A DNA stretch of 64,000 bases from Alitta virens (GCA_932294295.1 OW028585.1:2576001-2640000), one strand, 5' to 3'; shown: positions 1 through 11,714, counted from the stretch's first letter. Program-made: numbers and translations. The notes: generated by a model not told the origin, from the sequence alone.

Positions 1-189
1 TTGTCTTTGCGATATTGAGTGACAGTCTGCTGTTTTGTATAGAACTCAGAACAAATTCGACATAGTATATAAAAATATCAAAGATCAGGAGAGCCCTTCT
101 AAGACAGCCATGCTGTCGCTGACAAGCCCCCCCCTTACAACAGTGTATACATACAATAAATCAATTATAATTTAATTTAACTTTTAAAA
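1..189. other. Unassigned AT-rich sequence
   Basis: I see no gene here. A nine-base C run lies near 128. Otherwise the stretch is low-complexity AT-rich sequence leading into the foldback repeat that follows. Confidence 0.4.
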
Positions 190-690
190 CCACTGGTAGA
201 CAGTCTTTTATTCTAATATATCAATAAGTTGGTCAAAATCTGAGTAACAAAAGGAATCAACTTCATAATGTCACACTAAAAAAGGTAAACAAATATACTT
301 TTTCTGCTGTTTATTTCTTAAAATTAAAAATACAATTGATTTGCCTCACATTTTCAAGGAATGCTCACAACATCTACTAAAGTTTATTACAATTAAAATG
401 TTAAGCCCAAAGATGTACTGCATGTTAACATGGCCAGTGGGAGACATTCTTAGACATCGTGCCTCGCACCACATGAGCGTGTTGCAGATATAGCCTAGTG
501 CAAAATTAAAATAATGAAGCCTTTGATATAATATTTATTCTCATTTAATATAGCTTATGCCAATTTTACGGTTGCTATTTAAATTTATCTTTGGTAGATG
601 TTGTGAGCAGTCTCTGAAAATTTGAGACAAATCAATTGAGTGGTTTTGATTGTATTAATAAACAAATAAGGTAAAGTTTGGTAATATAAA
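190..690. repeat. Foldback (inverted) repeat
   Basis: The segment near 290-380 is the approximate reverse complement of 595-680. Both carry the motif TAGATGTTGTGAGC followed by a similar CTGAAAAT..GA stretch. A related copy in the opposite orientation occurs at 57550-57720, matching about 200-380 here. This looks like a non-coding foldback or MITE-type family. No target duplication was identified. Confidence 0.5.
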
Positions 691-867
691 CTCACGGTAT
701 AATAACAAGCGATATCTGACTAAATTAAATACACATGTTTAGCAAGGCGCAATGTCTTGCCCCTTTAACATACTTGTCATGCATGACATGATTTTTGTTG
801 CTGCAAAGCTTGCTAGGAAATGGAGAAAACCACCTAAAGAAAATGACGTGCTATATTAAAAGAGATT
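691..867. other. Unassigned sequence
   Basis: No gene or recognised repeat seen. Confidence 0.3.
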
Positions 868-1130
868 TACGTTGGGTATAATTCAGATAGGGATGTATTC
901 GAATATCATTCTTGAAAGTGTTGCATGTTCTGAATTTTGCGTTTAGCGTATGTACGATAATTTATTTCAGTTAGCATTTTAGTATGAGCCTTTTCCAACA
1001 AGGATAAAATGGGATTGTTTAAACTGGAATTGTCAGGATCTGTATCTAGAGTTTCTGTGACTTTAAACAAGCCTTGTAAGCCAGCAAGGAACATCTGAAT
1101 ATCATAACAGTTGCATAACATCTCCTGTAT
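868..1130 (-). mobile_element. LINE remnant, C-terminal region, copy 1
   Basis: The minus-strand reading at 906-1121 and the flanking DNA match 1520-1712 at roughly four bases in five. The shared blocks run from GGATAAAATGG..TTGTTTAAAC to TCTAGAGTTTCTGTGAC. That second copy reads into a LINE-type cysteine motif, so this is probably a shorter piece of the same non-LTR retrotransposon family. It carries no complete domain. Confidence 0.5.
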
Positions 1131-1387
1131 ATTTGCTATATATACTAATATATATATAGATTTTTATTGAGAGCAACATATCATATTGATACATGTGTCA
1201 GCATGACTAAGATGATAAATGACAAAAAAAAAAAAACGAAAAAATAACATAACAGAGATACATGAATCAAAAGGTCAATGTTTTTAGTTGTTAGTATTTG
1301 TAAGAATTGTTCAGTTGAATCCAGAATATATGTTCATAGCATAGTCAGTAAAGCCCTCGACACATTCACAAGCAATTTTGAATAAGT

Positions 1388-1755
1388 TTAAATGGATATT
1401 ATTCCATTTCTACATCTCATTAAACAATGAAATTCATCTTCTACTTGGTTCAGATTGCATTTTTCACAAATTCTTTCATTTGCAGGAACAGGATGTGCTA
1501 TATTACAATAGATGGATTTGGGTAGCGTATAATTCAGATAGGGCTGTATTCTAATATCATTCTTGAAAGTTTTGTATGTATCATTTATCTCCGTGAGCAT
1601 CTTAGTATTAGCTTTTCCATCAAGGATAAAATGGAATTGTTTAAACTTGAATTGTCGGGATCTGTATAAAGAGTTTTTTTTATCTAGAGTTTCTGTGACT
1701 TTAAAAACTATTTTCAATAAACAGTTAAGGTTGAATGGTGATACTCAATAGTGTT
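1388..1755 (-). mobile_element. LINE remnant with C-terminal CxxC/EDEFHC motif, copy 2
   Basis: The minus-strand ORF ends with ICEKCNLNQVEDEFHCLMRC. This is the cysteine-rich signature (C-x2-C ... VEDEFH-C ... C) often found near the C-terminus of non-LTR retrotransposon ORF2 proteins. Upstream in the same frame, MLTEIN and the PYLNYTLPK segment fit the linker before that motif. There is no reverse transcriptase core here, so it is a truncated dead copy. It duplicates 868-1071. Confidence 0.6.
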
Positions 1756-2600
1756 TCATTACTAAAACCTACAAACAATAACAACTAATGTGACGTAGCA
1801 GAAGCACTTCGAAATACTGAAAAGTGTGCATTGTTTTTTTAGTGTACCATTTAGTCTGCTAAGCATTTTAAGAGTTAGGACTTTGTTATCACTCACTCGA
1901 TTGCGTTGCCTATCTAGACATGGGTATCACACAAAAGGCAACTAATGTGAAAAAGATACTTACGGTTCTTTTGGGAGTGAATAACCCGATATATCACAAA
2001 GAATAAAGTCAACCATAACATTTGCCGAAGAACAGCCATGATGCTCCTCCAGTCATATGGGGACACTGTTCATTCTGTTAGAAATCTATGCACATGTGTA
2101 TATGCATATTTGACTTATGAAAAAATAACTATTTTATGCATAGTAACTGATATGCAGGTTACTGACATCCAGCATCAATCTAAAAAGTAATCTGCAATGT
2201 AAGAAATTCAATGAGGGCGAAGAAGACATTCGTAGATAGTTCATTGCATTCAAGTTGACTACTGGATTACCACTTTTTATTACATTTTATATCTTTGGCA
2301 TTTGTAAGGTTGAAATAATTTACTTATTTTAATCTATTGAATTGTGGCCATCCCTCAGTTTGAATTCAATATTGTCAGAAGAATGGCATTTGAAATGAAG
2401 ATAAAAAAACTAAGAATCTACACTAAAAAATTACTTTTATATTTGACCAATGCAATCACCAAATATGGATTCAGAAATATGAAAGAAACCACTGGATGCA
2501 ATCGGATATTAACGCAGACCCAAGACAGTTTATTTGTCATTTATGTATTTATTTTATACATTCATTATTCTTGGCTTACATAAAAAAAAGAAACATTCCT
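1756..2600. other. Unassigned sequence
   Basis: No coding exon or repeat that I can support. The short ORFs here have no recognisable composition or splice context. Confidence 0.3.
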
Positions 2601-2604
2601 CTTA

Positions 2605-2845
2605 ATCGTAGATTGCTCAGCAGACGTCCGTCAAATGCTCGCCGGACGTCTGTAAGATGCTCAGCAAACGTCTGTCATCAGGCATCCATTATCAGACATC
2701 TGCTAGGCATCCATCATAGATCGCTCTTAGATCACTTGTAGGATGCTAGTAGATTGCTCGTAGATCGCATACGTAGGACGTACGTAGGATGTATGTAGGG
2801 TAGGATGTATCTAGGACATACGTCGGACCCTCGCCAACAGACCCC
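2605..2845. repeat. Degenerate short-period tandem array
   Basis: Loosely repeated units of about 10-14 bp, built on words such as TACGTAGGATG, GTAGATTGCTC and GGACGTCYGT, fill this stretch. They are palindromic in character (ACGT cores). Similar arrays occur at 10600-10740 and 15715-16055. Nothing suggests coding. Confidence 0.55.
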
Positions 2846-3297
2846 AGAGCAAATATGTTCAAAGTTAAAAGATGAAAAATAATTATTTGTCTTGTAGAAT
2901 GTATGAAAATTCATAATTTTGCTGGATTTTTGAAAGATTGAAAATTAATGTTTATATCCACCTGAATATACTCTGCATAAATATTGGATATTCATCAGTT
3001 TATGAACAAGTAATATGTTCAATTCTTGAGTCCAGCTTGACTAGCTAAAAATTACAAGTGCAGAGGTGATGCTAAATTAAATGTAGGAATTCAATTGAAC
3101 TAAATTCAGGTTTCTCCAGCTAGGTATGACGGATGGTTAGAACTTGATGATAATAAGGTTTAATAAGGTTTATTTTAGTAGACACCCAATTTGGCTCATT
3201 GCCGCTTGATTAGGTCTGTGTTTTCACAGTGTTTAAATATAATTGCAAGTAAAACAATTCTTTATGTTGAATATTATGAGTGGTGCTGTAAGTGTCA
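2846..3297. other. Unassigned sequence
   Basis: No gene seen. A short direct repeat (TAATAAGGTTT twice) lies near 3150-3170. Confidence 0.3.
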
Positions 3298-3430
3298 TTC
3301 AGGGGCGGATCCAAAATATTTTTCAAGGGGGGGGGTGACAAATTAAAATTCATTGTGGGGCCCCCAATAATTGTTTGATTAAACTAGAAAAGGGAGGGGT
3401 AAGTCTCCTACTGTCATAAACCACGAAATA
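3298..3430. repeat. MITE-like GGGGCGGATCC fragment with G run
   Basis: The segment begins CAGGGGCGGATCCA and continues through a nine-base G run and GGGGCCCCC. A related CAGGGGCGG..GGACCCCC segment lies at 34788-34820. It resembles the ends of short non-autonomous DNA elements, but no second terminus or target duplication was found. Confidence 0.3.
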
Positions 3431-4705
3431 TTACTACTAAAGCTCCATTATTACGGAATAAGAGGCAAAGTCTTGACCGTATTCAAAGGCTATCTCTTAA
3501 ACAGAAAACAATATGTACGGTGCAATGAAACCAATTCAGAATGCATCACGGTGACAACAGGTCTGCCACAGGGTTCCATATTGGGACCAATACTTTTCAT
3601 TGTTTATATAAAATTTATGATATATCTGTAGATACATACCATGCAATCTCTTATGCAGATGAGATCACTCTTTTCAAAGCTTTGAGGTCTAAAAATTGAA
3701 CCATCTGCCACAATCCTGAACACAGAACTTCGAGACATACATACTTGGCTACAACTCAACAGATTGTCCTTAAATATTGAAAAAAAAAATGTATGCGGTT
3801 CACCACTGTCAACAAACCCATCAATTATCCATCACTATACATAGATGGCACTGCCCTAGAATTTGTTGACAATTTTGACTTCTTGGGAATAATTTTTCAT
3901 AAGTAAATGAAATGGGACGGTCATGTTGATAAAATAGGCAATAACATTTCCAAAACAATAGGCATATTGAAAAAAACTGAAACATACACTTCCTCTACAT
4001 ACACTCAAAATGATATACAATTCTTTAATAAATTCACATCTGCACTATGGTCTATATGCTGGAGCTGTCGAATAAATAGGCTATTAAAAGCTACAGAAGA
4101 AAGCCCTCAGAATAATAAGAAACTGTATATAATGCTAATACACAACCACTTTAAAAAAAATCAATTACTATCAATAACAGATACATATACAATTAAACTA
4201 TTAATGTTTTATTATAATTTTACAAAAAATCTCCTCCCGGATTATTTTATCTCCACATTCAAAATTATGCATTAGCAAGAAACCCATAATTTCAACAAAA
4301 GAAATAGATTTTCTAATAATACCTGAAACATAAATTTGCTGCAAATAGCCTCAGGTATCAACTGCTAACTATTCTTAACAGAACTTCTAACAATGTACTT
4401 GAAAAACTAGAGACGCATAGTAACATTGGCAATAAATTGTACATAAAAAATTGGCTTAGGGAAAAATACAAAACTGATTGTACAGTTAGTTGAAGATTGC
4501 TATACATGTCAACTAAATGGTACTGTGTAACACGCTATTTTTCACACTGTGCTTTTTTACATACAAGGGGCACCCATGCTAGCGTCCTAATTGAGACAAA
4601 ATGGGTGTCCCTTGACCCTCTATATTTATCTTTTTTTTTAAGTAATCCAAAACATCATTGTATTTTATTTTTTGGGTCAAATAAATGAATTTCATTTCAT
4701 TTCAT
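3431..4705 (+). mobile_element. Decayed LINE, reverse transcriptase to 3' tail
   Basis: Translated pieces give a non-LTR reverse transcriptase: a YLLNRKQYVRCNE-like stretch, then TTGLPQGSILGPILFIVYI near 3550-3615. A damaged ADE/ADD catalytic box follows near 3655. The C-terminal part (3907-4275) has KLLMFYYNFTKNLLPDYF, a typical LINE tail segment. A KNWLREKYKTDCTV end is read near 4445-4490. The 3' region ends in short ATTTC repeats near 4685-4705, as in elements with microsatellite tails. Frameshifts and stops make it inactive. Confidence 0.7.
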
Positions 4706-4910
4706 ACATTTTATTTCATTACTGTCATTCTTAAATTTGGTAATTCAGAACTTTGTGACAGCTAATAGTGAAAACAATACAAACCTTAATACAATGATGA
4801 ACAATATAATGGCAATTACTTCTATTTGTGCGAGATTAACATTCTCAGAACTCCTTTGATGCTTCATTGGAAGTTAATCCCAACATTTACCATGGTATTC
4901 CTGTGACAAC
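4706..4910. other. Unassigned sequence downstream of the Ly6-type gene
   Basis: Likely beyond or within the 3' untranslated side of the minus-strand Ly6-type gene. No domain seen. Confidence 0.3.
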
Positions 4911-4968
4911 AGGTGTGCCCCAGGGATCAATATTGGGACCAATGCTTTTCATCATCTGTAATATAACA
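4911..4968 (+). mobile_element. LINE reverse-transcriptase motif fragment
   Basis: A short reading gives VTTGVPQGSILGPMLFII, the conserved GVPQG..GP region of non-LTR reverse transcriptases. It is closely related to the copy at 3550-3615. The rest of the element is missing or unrecognisable. Confidence 0.6.
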
Positions 4969-5092
4969 TTATTTGATGTGTTACTTTCTTAGACCATACA
5001 TGTTTCAATGGAATAACCATTTCCCATGGCCGACAGTTAATACTAATGTAAAGTTATAGTAAAGTGTATGGAAGAAAATTGATTATATATTT

Positions 5093-5341
5093 TCATGCAG
5101 CTGTCCTTGAATGATATTTATGATAGACACACAGTATCAGAAATAAAATAGCCCCGATTAACCCAAAACATAACGGCACACAGTCGGGCATGTGCGTTAG
5201 GGTCGGGGAGCTTTCAGAATTGCACAAATCAGTATGGCAACATATCATTGTATTTAGCATGGATTCACCCACTACTGGACAGTCTAGGCTGCACCCTCTT
5301 GTAATTTGCTGTACTTTGGAACCATGTCTGATAACACTTGT
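5093..5341 (-). CDS. Ly6-type gene, exon 3 (C-terminal half, TM segment, stop)
   Basis: A pyrimidine-rich acceptor (TTTTTTATTTTCAG on the minus strand) precedes the exon, which enters in phase 0 with TSVIRHGSK. It contains ITRGC, a CSLDC pair, the MICCHTDLCN signature, a 17-18 residue hydrophobic stretch and the tail YHKYHSRTAA before the stop. Confidence 0.75.
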   Translation of the reverse strand, partial: TSVIRHGSKVQQITRGCSLDCPVVGESMLNTMICCHTDLCNSESSPTLTHMPDCVPLCFGLIGAILFLILCVYHKYHSRTAA

Positions 5342-8300
5342 CTGAAAATAAAAAAGAAATAAATAAGTATAGTTAGTCACACCGAAAAAACTTTCAAGCA
5401 TTTTCTAAATTGTATGCAACTGGGAACTGTAGAAAATGTTAATTAGCTTAAGGTGGATTCCATGATATCATTCTCATGTTAAATCCAAATGTCGAAGGGA
5501 GAGAGATTTAACCAACGAAAACTTTAAGGCTAACTTCTGAGGAATGACAAATAAAATTCAGTTTTATTGATACAACATCTTCCAACAACAAGCCCTGCCA
5601 AATCAATTTAGTAAACTACTATTTTTGCCAACTTTTCTATTGGTTGCTTTTGCTCTCTCAAAGCAGCGGGCCACGCTTACTGTCCTCTGATTGGCTGACT
5701 GCAACACTGGTATGGTTGATTGATTATTCAAAATTAGGAAATGGAATCCAGCTGTGGTTGATTTATCATGGTATGACTTGAGATGGTGTTCATACAAGTA
5801 TATATATTGAATCTATTTATATGACTTATGAGAGTGTTTATTAACACTGCATATACAATTTACTGCATTTGCAGTGACCATGACCTCAAAGAAAATGGCT
5901 ATTGTCAGCAAAATAATTTATGATCATTGTATAGTTCAGTCATAATCTCTTTCTAATCATCTGTGTATATATTTTCATTTTGTTATTGTTATTTTATCAG
6001 TCGGCTAAAAGCTTTATCACCTCTGACTATAATAAAGTTTTATCTCACCTCATCTCATCTCATCTCATCTCATCTCATCTCATCTCATCTCATCTCATCT
6101 CATCTCATCTTATCTTATCTTATCTTATCTCACATGCATTGACCTTACATTATTTTGGCTATTGAGTATTGACACTGCAGATGTAGTGTTCCTAAATGGT
6201 GATGGCTGTTATTAAAAATGTCTTGATTAATTTGCTTAGTGTCTTAAAGGTAATATATATAGATACATACAACAAATTAAACTTATTAGAAGTTGCCATT
6301 TTCCAAAATTTCAAAGTTACTTACATAACAAGTATCACTGTCATAGGAACACACCAGAGCACAGCTACTGGCACTCTCTCCACACGATGATATTGTGTTG
6401 GCTTTATCAAGCATGTCGTCCGATTGGAAGGTGTTTGATACTACACATTGGAGACCTAGAAGATACAAATGACAAATGTGGCAGTTCAGGCTCATCATTG
6501 CAAGGAGGAGGGCTGACTAGTTCCCATCTCAAGAAAGGACGCAGTTTGGGTCTGTCAATCGGAACCCAAATAGCATTTCAAATCGGGCCGATGGTTGGCA
6601 AATGGTTGTTGACAGGTGTTGGTCCAGCATCATTATGCTTTTGGCAAGGCATCGACCCCACGTCGGAATACCGCCTTGAATTTGCACTCTAATTAGCCTC
6701 CCATACTGATAGCAATATCAACACAGAATGCCAGGAAAGCCGCAGGTTTTGAATCATGCCCATAGCAAAGAATTCTTAGTAGAGAAGATATAGATAGGCA
6801 GATAGATAGATTATCTGCCTACAAGGGGCTTACAAGTCACATGTAATATATCAAAACATATAAGTAGGTTGAGAAATGGTATTGTAAAAAAAACTAAAAC
6901 AAAAAAACTACATAAATATAATTAAATAGTGAAGAAAAAGCTGGAATTTAGGACTCAGGCTCTGTGCGCAATAGACAAGTGTGCCTTCTATTGTACCAAC
7001 CAGCTTATTACATTTATGTCACAGGTGAACGAACTTTACCTCCCAGCACACAGTGTCACGTGCAAGATTTTGGTAGTTTTTTACCATACCAATCAAATAG
7101 GGCATAATATGGCACACTTTATTGTGGAAGCAGCTATGGTAGGTGTTACATTGAATTCTAACAAAATGGAAAGTGACTTCAATATATATATAATTCATTA
7201 TTCCTGAAAGAGCATAATAATAATTGTACATATAGTAAAAACAATAGATAAAATAATTATAAAATAAGGACACAAAAATGAATAAATACCTAAGAATTCT
7301 AAAATTGTCATAATCTCATCTTTTTCGTAAAACATTTCACTAAATTCATCTCATATATCACAGAGTTCTATGACCTGCCAACCAATTTTAATATCACAGT
7401 TTGATACTCCTGGCACCTTCTATCAATCTCATGGCACCATTAGCACATATTTTATTCAGCACCCAGGGATTAATATCCCAGTAACTTGCTTAGGATTGTG
7501 ATGTAGCCTGGAGTTATTAAATATGAAAATAATATTTACTGCTTCATTTAAGTGGCTGTAACCCACCAGAATTTGTTTAACAAACCTTTTGTACAGAGAA
7601 ACTTCACATGGCATAGCCATATATGTGGCAAAATCAAGCAATGTGCTTTATATGGCAAAGCCCATAATTCCTCAATTTTTAAAACAAACCTGGAAGTCGC
7701 ATCTACCATCCTATTGTTAACGGAGGCTCGGGGTGCACCAAATTTCATAGCTTTGTCCACTCTGTAACTATTTCCATATTAAGAGCCTCCACTAAGTGGC
7801 CTTATCATTCCTACACTCTAAACACTGCACCAGCAAGTCATATATGTGACTGGGTAAGATGTTTCTAGTTAGGATTGTAGATATGGATAAAGAAAAGACA
7901 ACCCATGTAACTTATGCATTGACTCATCATATAACACAAATGTTTATCCTAAAAAACTAATAGTGTGAAGTTCTACACTGGCCTGACTGCATCTTTGACA
8001 AGGATTTGAACCTAGTACGACAGGAATGAAAGGCATTCAACTTACCACTGAGCTATCCTGATTGCACTGTTTTTAATCTTCAAGTTCACTCTGTAATGAG
8101 CGAATTTAAAAATAATCTTAACTTGAGATTTTCACTTAATGCTTAAGTTTAAAATAACTCAAAATCTTGAATGTAATTCTTCCCAAATATGTATGACTTG
8201 ATAGTGACAATTCAATGATGATAGGACTAAACTTTTTTCATATATCAGTCAAACGTTCCACAAATAACAGTGAGTCATGTTGTCATGGAAAGCATGCAAG

Positions 8301-10139
8301 TGTTCCTGAGATCAAATCTTACCTGTTGACTTAACCTTTACTTGTATGCTTTCTTTTTCTATTGCTTGGTTTATTTGCTTGCATTTTAGCAGACTTCTTC
8401 ATGATATTCATAGTATCAAATTAAATTAGCAGCTATTAGGATTGGATCAAAAACTAGTGCCAATTAAACATGACTGAATGAATAATAGCAGCTATGTAGA
8501 CAACGATGTGGAGTTGACTGGGTGTTAATTGTTTTGCCACTAACTGCTAGCATTGTATTGACCTCGCACTGATGAGCAAGAATGGTTTAGGGCCGATTTT
8601 ACTGCCGATATTGGCCTAACACCGGGCCGACTTCGAATTGCTGTCTGGTTAGGTGATGTCACAATGATCTTAGTTGATTGTTATCAACCAATCAGATAAG
8701 TGAATTTGTCAGACCCAACCTGAGTGTTTCTTAACTCAGGGAACCAGAAAGGAGTAGGGGGAATATAAACCAACCCCCCCCCACCCCATTTGAGCAATGA
8801 GGGATGATAAATGCAAACACCCCCCCCCCCCCTGAAATTCACAAATGAATATATATTTTCCTCACTTTTGTCCTGGTACATTGCACTTTGTCACAGATTA
8901 TATATGAAAAGAAAATGTAGGCTTATGCCCTCCCCCCCCCCCCCCCCGCGCGCCACCCTGCTATTGCTATTCAATCTTACAATCATTAGATTAGGTCAAA
9001 ATGGCTATAATGCTGGTTTTTGTTTGAGAGATAATATTACAAACTTGTCATGCTAAAAGTGGATGGTGAAAAGACTTACTTTGAGTTTTCTGGAAAAAGG
9101 AAAAAGTATATATCTGATATATTGCATATTATTTTTCAGAATCCAACAAAACTCTGTGTGGGCCTACACAACATCCACCATTGCTTATATTCTCCACATT
9201 GCATATTATATTCACTGCAACCATCCAACATACTCAAGCTGTCACATATAGTTTACTGCTGCACAGCATACACCCATGCTGGATGATGATTAAGCCTTCT
9301 GATTGGCTCACAACAGCTGAGTGGATTATATCAGTTATCATGCACATGTTTATTCTGGGAATACAGGATTTTATTCCACTCAGTTGTCAGTTTCACTCAA
9401 CTTTTGGCTTCACAAAATATGACAACTGAGTAAAATAAATTCCGCTTTTGGGTGAAGCAGCGCTTTGAGCACTGACCATAAGCATGTGTGCAGATGATGT
9501 CATTTTAAAAATACTGAACATATCCATGGAGAGGGCATGGCTAAAATGACCAAAGCTTGAATACAGAAAAAATATCTATCAGTTCTCAACCAATCAGCGA
9601 TCTGCATTTGGCATTGACAGAGGATAATACGTTATATTTCAAAGCATAATTATCTGTGATCCCCTACTCATGGGGGAAACTCATACTTCCTTAAACCATT
9701 ACAAGGTGCAATTAGGTCTAATTGGCCCACAGGCAGAGATGCAATGTAAGAGTGTTTGATCCAAGAAGTGCCTTAATAGCTGCATATTAACTAGTTGTAT
9801 CTTCTGGAAGTGGTTGAGAGAGGCTCAAGCTTTAACAGGCCTGCCAATAATGTAAATTATAATGTCAACAGAGCCCCGTTATCGATGATAGCTTAACATA
9901 CCAAATTTCATTTACATTAACATAATTTATGAACGATACATCCATTGTATGCAAGGTTAGTACGTGGAAATATACATCTAATATGTAAAACTGTAATTAC
10001 ATAGTCTGGTATTATTTTATGTATAAATCTACTTCTTGCACAGCACAGTATGGGTTATAAATCATAATGCAAAGCACATACCTAGAGATCCAAGTATCCA
10101 TTGAATAATTAGAACGATGATACAATGTGTCCATCCCAT
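5093..10139 (-). CDS. Ly6/uPAR (LU) domain surface protein, three exons
   Basis: The exons are 10139-10082 (signal peptide), 6455-6325 (first half of the LU domain) and 5341-5093 (second half, membrane segment, stop). Phases fit at both junctions (1 then 0), giving 19+44+82 = 145 aa including the split codon. The protein starts MGWTHCIIVLIIQWILGS, a signal peptide, followed by LQC. It carries ten cysteines and the diagnostic CCHTDLCN end of the three-finger LU fold. A hydrophobic segment (CFGLIGAILFLILCVYH) near the C-terminus is followed by a short polar tail, so it may be a transmembrane anchor rather than a GPI signal. The usual CxxC start reads C-V-V-S, so one standard cysteine is replaced. 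The family is extracellular: receptors, ligands or modulators. No ligand can be inferred. Related exon at 62388-62555. Confidence 0.75.
5342..6324. other. Intron 2 of the Ly6-type gene
   Basis: It contains the CATCT microsatellite (6041-6131) and nothing else recognisable. The donor is TTAT|GTAAGT on the minus strand. Confidence 0.6.
5985..6135 (+). repeat. (CATCT)n microsatellite, probable retroposon tail
   Basis: About 13 CATCT units are followed by four CTTAT units. The array follows GACTATAATAAAGTTTTAT, which looks like the 3' end of a LINE or SINE whose tail seeded it. The ORF across it is an artefact of the repeat. Confidence 0.8.
6325..6455 (-). CDS. Ly6-type gene, exon 2 (N-terminal half of LU domain)
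   Basis: The acceptor is TTTGTATCTTCTAG|GTCTCC and the donor TTAT|GTAAGT, both on the minus strand. It enters in phase 1 and leaves in phase 0. It encodes LQCVVSNTF at the start and CSYDSDTCY at the end, with five cysteines. A similar ending, CSYSSDSTD, occurs in the exon at 62388-62555. Confidence 0.75.
7994..8066 (-). repeat. tRNA-like remnant (SINE head or tRNA pseudogene)
   Basis: On the minus strand an A-box-like TAGCTCAGTGGTAAG and a B-box-like GGTTCAAATCC are spaced as in a tRNA. The acceptor stem does not pair well, so it is not called as a functional tRNA. Confidence 0.5.
8770..8950. repeat. Cluster of poly-C tracts
   Basis: Three C runs of about 9-18 bases lie within 180 bp, in the minus-strand gene's intron. 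On its transcript they read as G runs. They could form quadruplexes, but may simply be homopolymer expansions. Confidence 0.6.
10082..10139 (-). CDS. Ly6-type gene, exon 1 (signal peptide)
   Basis: The start codon is at 10139 and the donor is CTAG|GTATGT at 10081 on the minus strand. The encoded MGWTHCIIVLIIQWILGS is hydrophobic. It ends in phase 1, exactly as needed to join exon 2 (6455) and give G-L-Q-C. An upstream 5' UTR exon was not identified. Confidence 0.7.
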
Positions 10140-10224
10140 TGCAAACCTTTTGAAGTGAAGCTCTGTCCCTCTGATGCTGTCTTGTACAGATGCAAACATT
10201 GCATGCATATGTCAGCATCTCTTT

Positions 10225-10423
10225 CGTGAGCATCATCCCAGCAGCTGGACGTCGTTCGGATGAGACGTTAAATTGGTGGTCCCTTGTACTCAGTGTCTAG
10301 GCTGAGGCTAGTAAAAGATCCCACCCATGGGGTAAAAGTGTAACGTTTGTGGACTCCTCCTCTAACCTCATCAATCAACCCTCGATAGCAGCAAGAACTT
10401 GCCTTAGAGGGCTGCACTTCCAA

Positions 10424-10475
<52 letters not shown>
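10225..10475 (+). mobile_element. 3' end of a LINE/SINE with (ATCT)n tail
   Basis: The segment contains CGTTCGGATGAGACGTTAAA and GGTCCCTTGTACTCAG. I recall similar sequence as a conserved 3' domain of invertebrate retroposons. It ends in about 12 ATCT repeats (10428-10472) that look like the element's tail. Confidence 0.5.
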
Positions 10476-10586
10476 CACAGAGTTTGCATCTATTGTATAT
10501 CATGAAACAGTAAGTCAATTATTCTGGCAGTAACTTGGGCTGCATAGGTTCAAAGCCTACCCCTGCACTGTTTATGAGCCGCATCT

Positions 10587-11023
10587 TAAAGGGCGTTCAC
10601 ACTATCACGTATAAGACCTACGTATGACCACGACTGTCAAAAATTGGCCATACGTGCTCACTCATGGCTCTATTATTATGTAGAATGTACCTAGAACATG
10701 CATAGAACATACGTAGAATGTACGTAGTTCGACCACTGAGGAAGTTACGCTACTAATATATATAATTTACTTGTAGAACGGCCACCAAAATCTTAAATAT
10801 GTTTAACATTTTTTCCTCGCTTCATGTATGTCCATGAGTGGTAAAGCACTACCAGGAGTGAACTACGGGAGGCACTAGTATAGGTAAAACATTCGGCGAG
10901 TGAATCACGTATGGACAAGGATAAGCATGAGTAAAAAAAAAATTCCATCCGTCATCATACGTAGGTCTTATCCGTGAAAGTCTATTTTACATGGAATGTA
11001 CTCCAATGCAGTGTGAACCTCAA
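10587..11023. mobile_element. Foldback/MITE-like element with TTCACACT ends
   Basis: The left end has GTTCACACT, then ATAAGACCTACGTATGA. The right end, reverse-complemented, has GTTCACACTGC, then ATAAGACCTACGTATGA. The interior has TACGTAG-rich short repeats (10680-10735). The inverted ends and lack of coding capacity fit a non-autonomous DNA element. Target duplication was not resolved. Confidence 0.55.
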
Positions 11024-11700
11024 AAAAAATCCATGAGGTCCATACTTTAAGGTTAAATGTTGTGAACCTCATAAAATAAATTGTCCCTCATGCCAGTGGC
11101 ATCAAATGTGTTAATGTGGGTCTCCATGGGCTCTCATAATGTATTTTTTTTTATAATTCATACTGCACTATATTTCTGTCTGAATAACTCTTCTGTATCT
11201 GTATCTTTATCTAAAAACAGCCTGGCCAATCACAGGAGAGCACACACAAAGTCAGTGACATCATGAATCATAGCATTGTTGTTTGATATGTGACATCATC
11301 ACCATGGCGACCAACCAGAGTGAGGCAGAACAGACAGAAAAACAAAAATTCCTTACTCAATGAGCTGGAAAAGATTTCACACCAAAAACTGAAATAGTAG
11401 AGTCATCGGGATATAAATAAAACCAAAGGTGCCGTCCAGCTAGCATCAGTGCGTTGTCAAGATGTAATAAGAAGGTGCTGCTCTCGTGCACTGAGCGAGT
11501 TGACTTGGCCTCATTCAAAGGCCTGATGCTCTAACTATACTTAATATAAATGGCAGATTATTTGGTAACAACAACCAAACAATATTTCCTATAAATCTGA
11601 ATCAACAACATAATGGTTATTTACCATATTTATGTTCTTATAACAATTTTTGAACGTGAATAGAATTGCGACAGTCATACGAACAGAATATAGGTCATTT
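11024..11700. other. Unassigned sequence
   Basis: No gene or clear repeat. Confidence 0.3.
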
Positions 11701-11714
11701 ATAGCAGCAGGAGG

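Larger units (their letters stand above)
6456..10081. other. Intron 1 of the Ly6-type gene
   Basis: This 3.6-kb intron holds a possible GGCCGAT/TTGG-rich repeat pair (about 6550-6690 and 8590-8640), a tRNA-like remnant (7994-8066) and three long C runs (8775, 8820 and 8930). I see no further exon in it. Confidence 0.5.

Noticed and set aside
5980..6165. ORF of LISSHLISSH repeats
   Set aside because: Produced entirely by the CATCT microsatellite.
7994..8066. Functional tRNA gene
   Set aside because: A and B boxes are present but the acceptor stem and anticodon arm do not fold properly. The same holds for 46690-46760, and the SINE heads are part of retroposons.
10428..10472. CRISPR or other spacer-bearing array
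   Set aside because: Simple ATCT microsatellite. No array in the window has regular unique spacers, and the DNA is eukaryotic.
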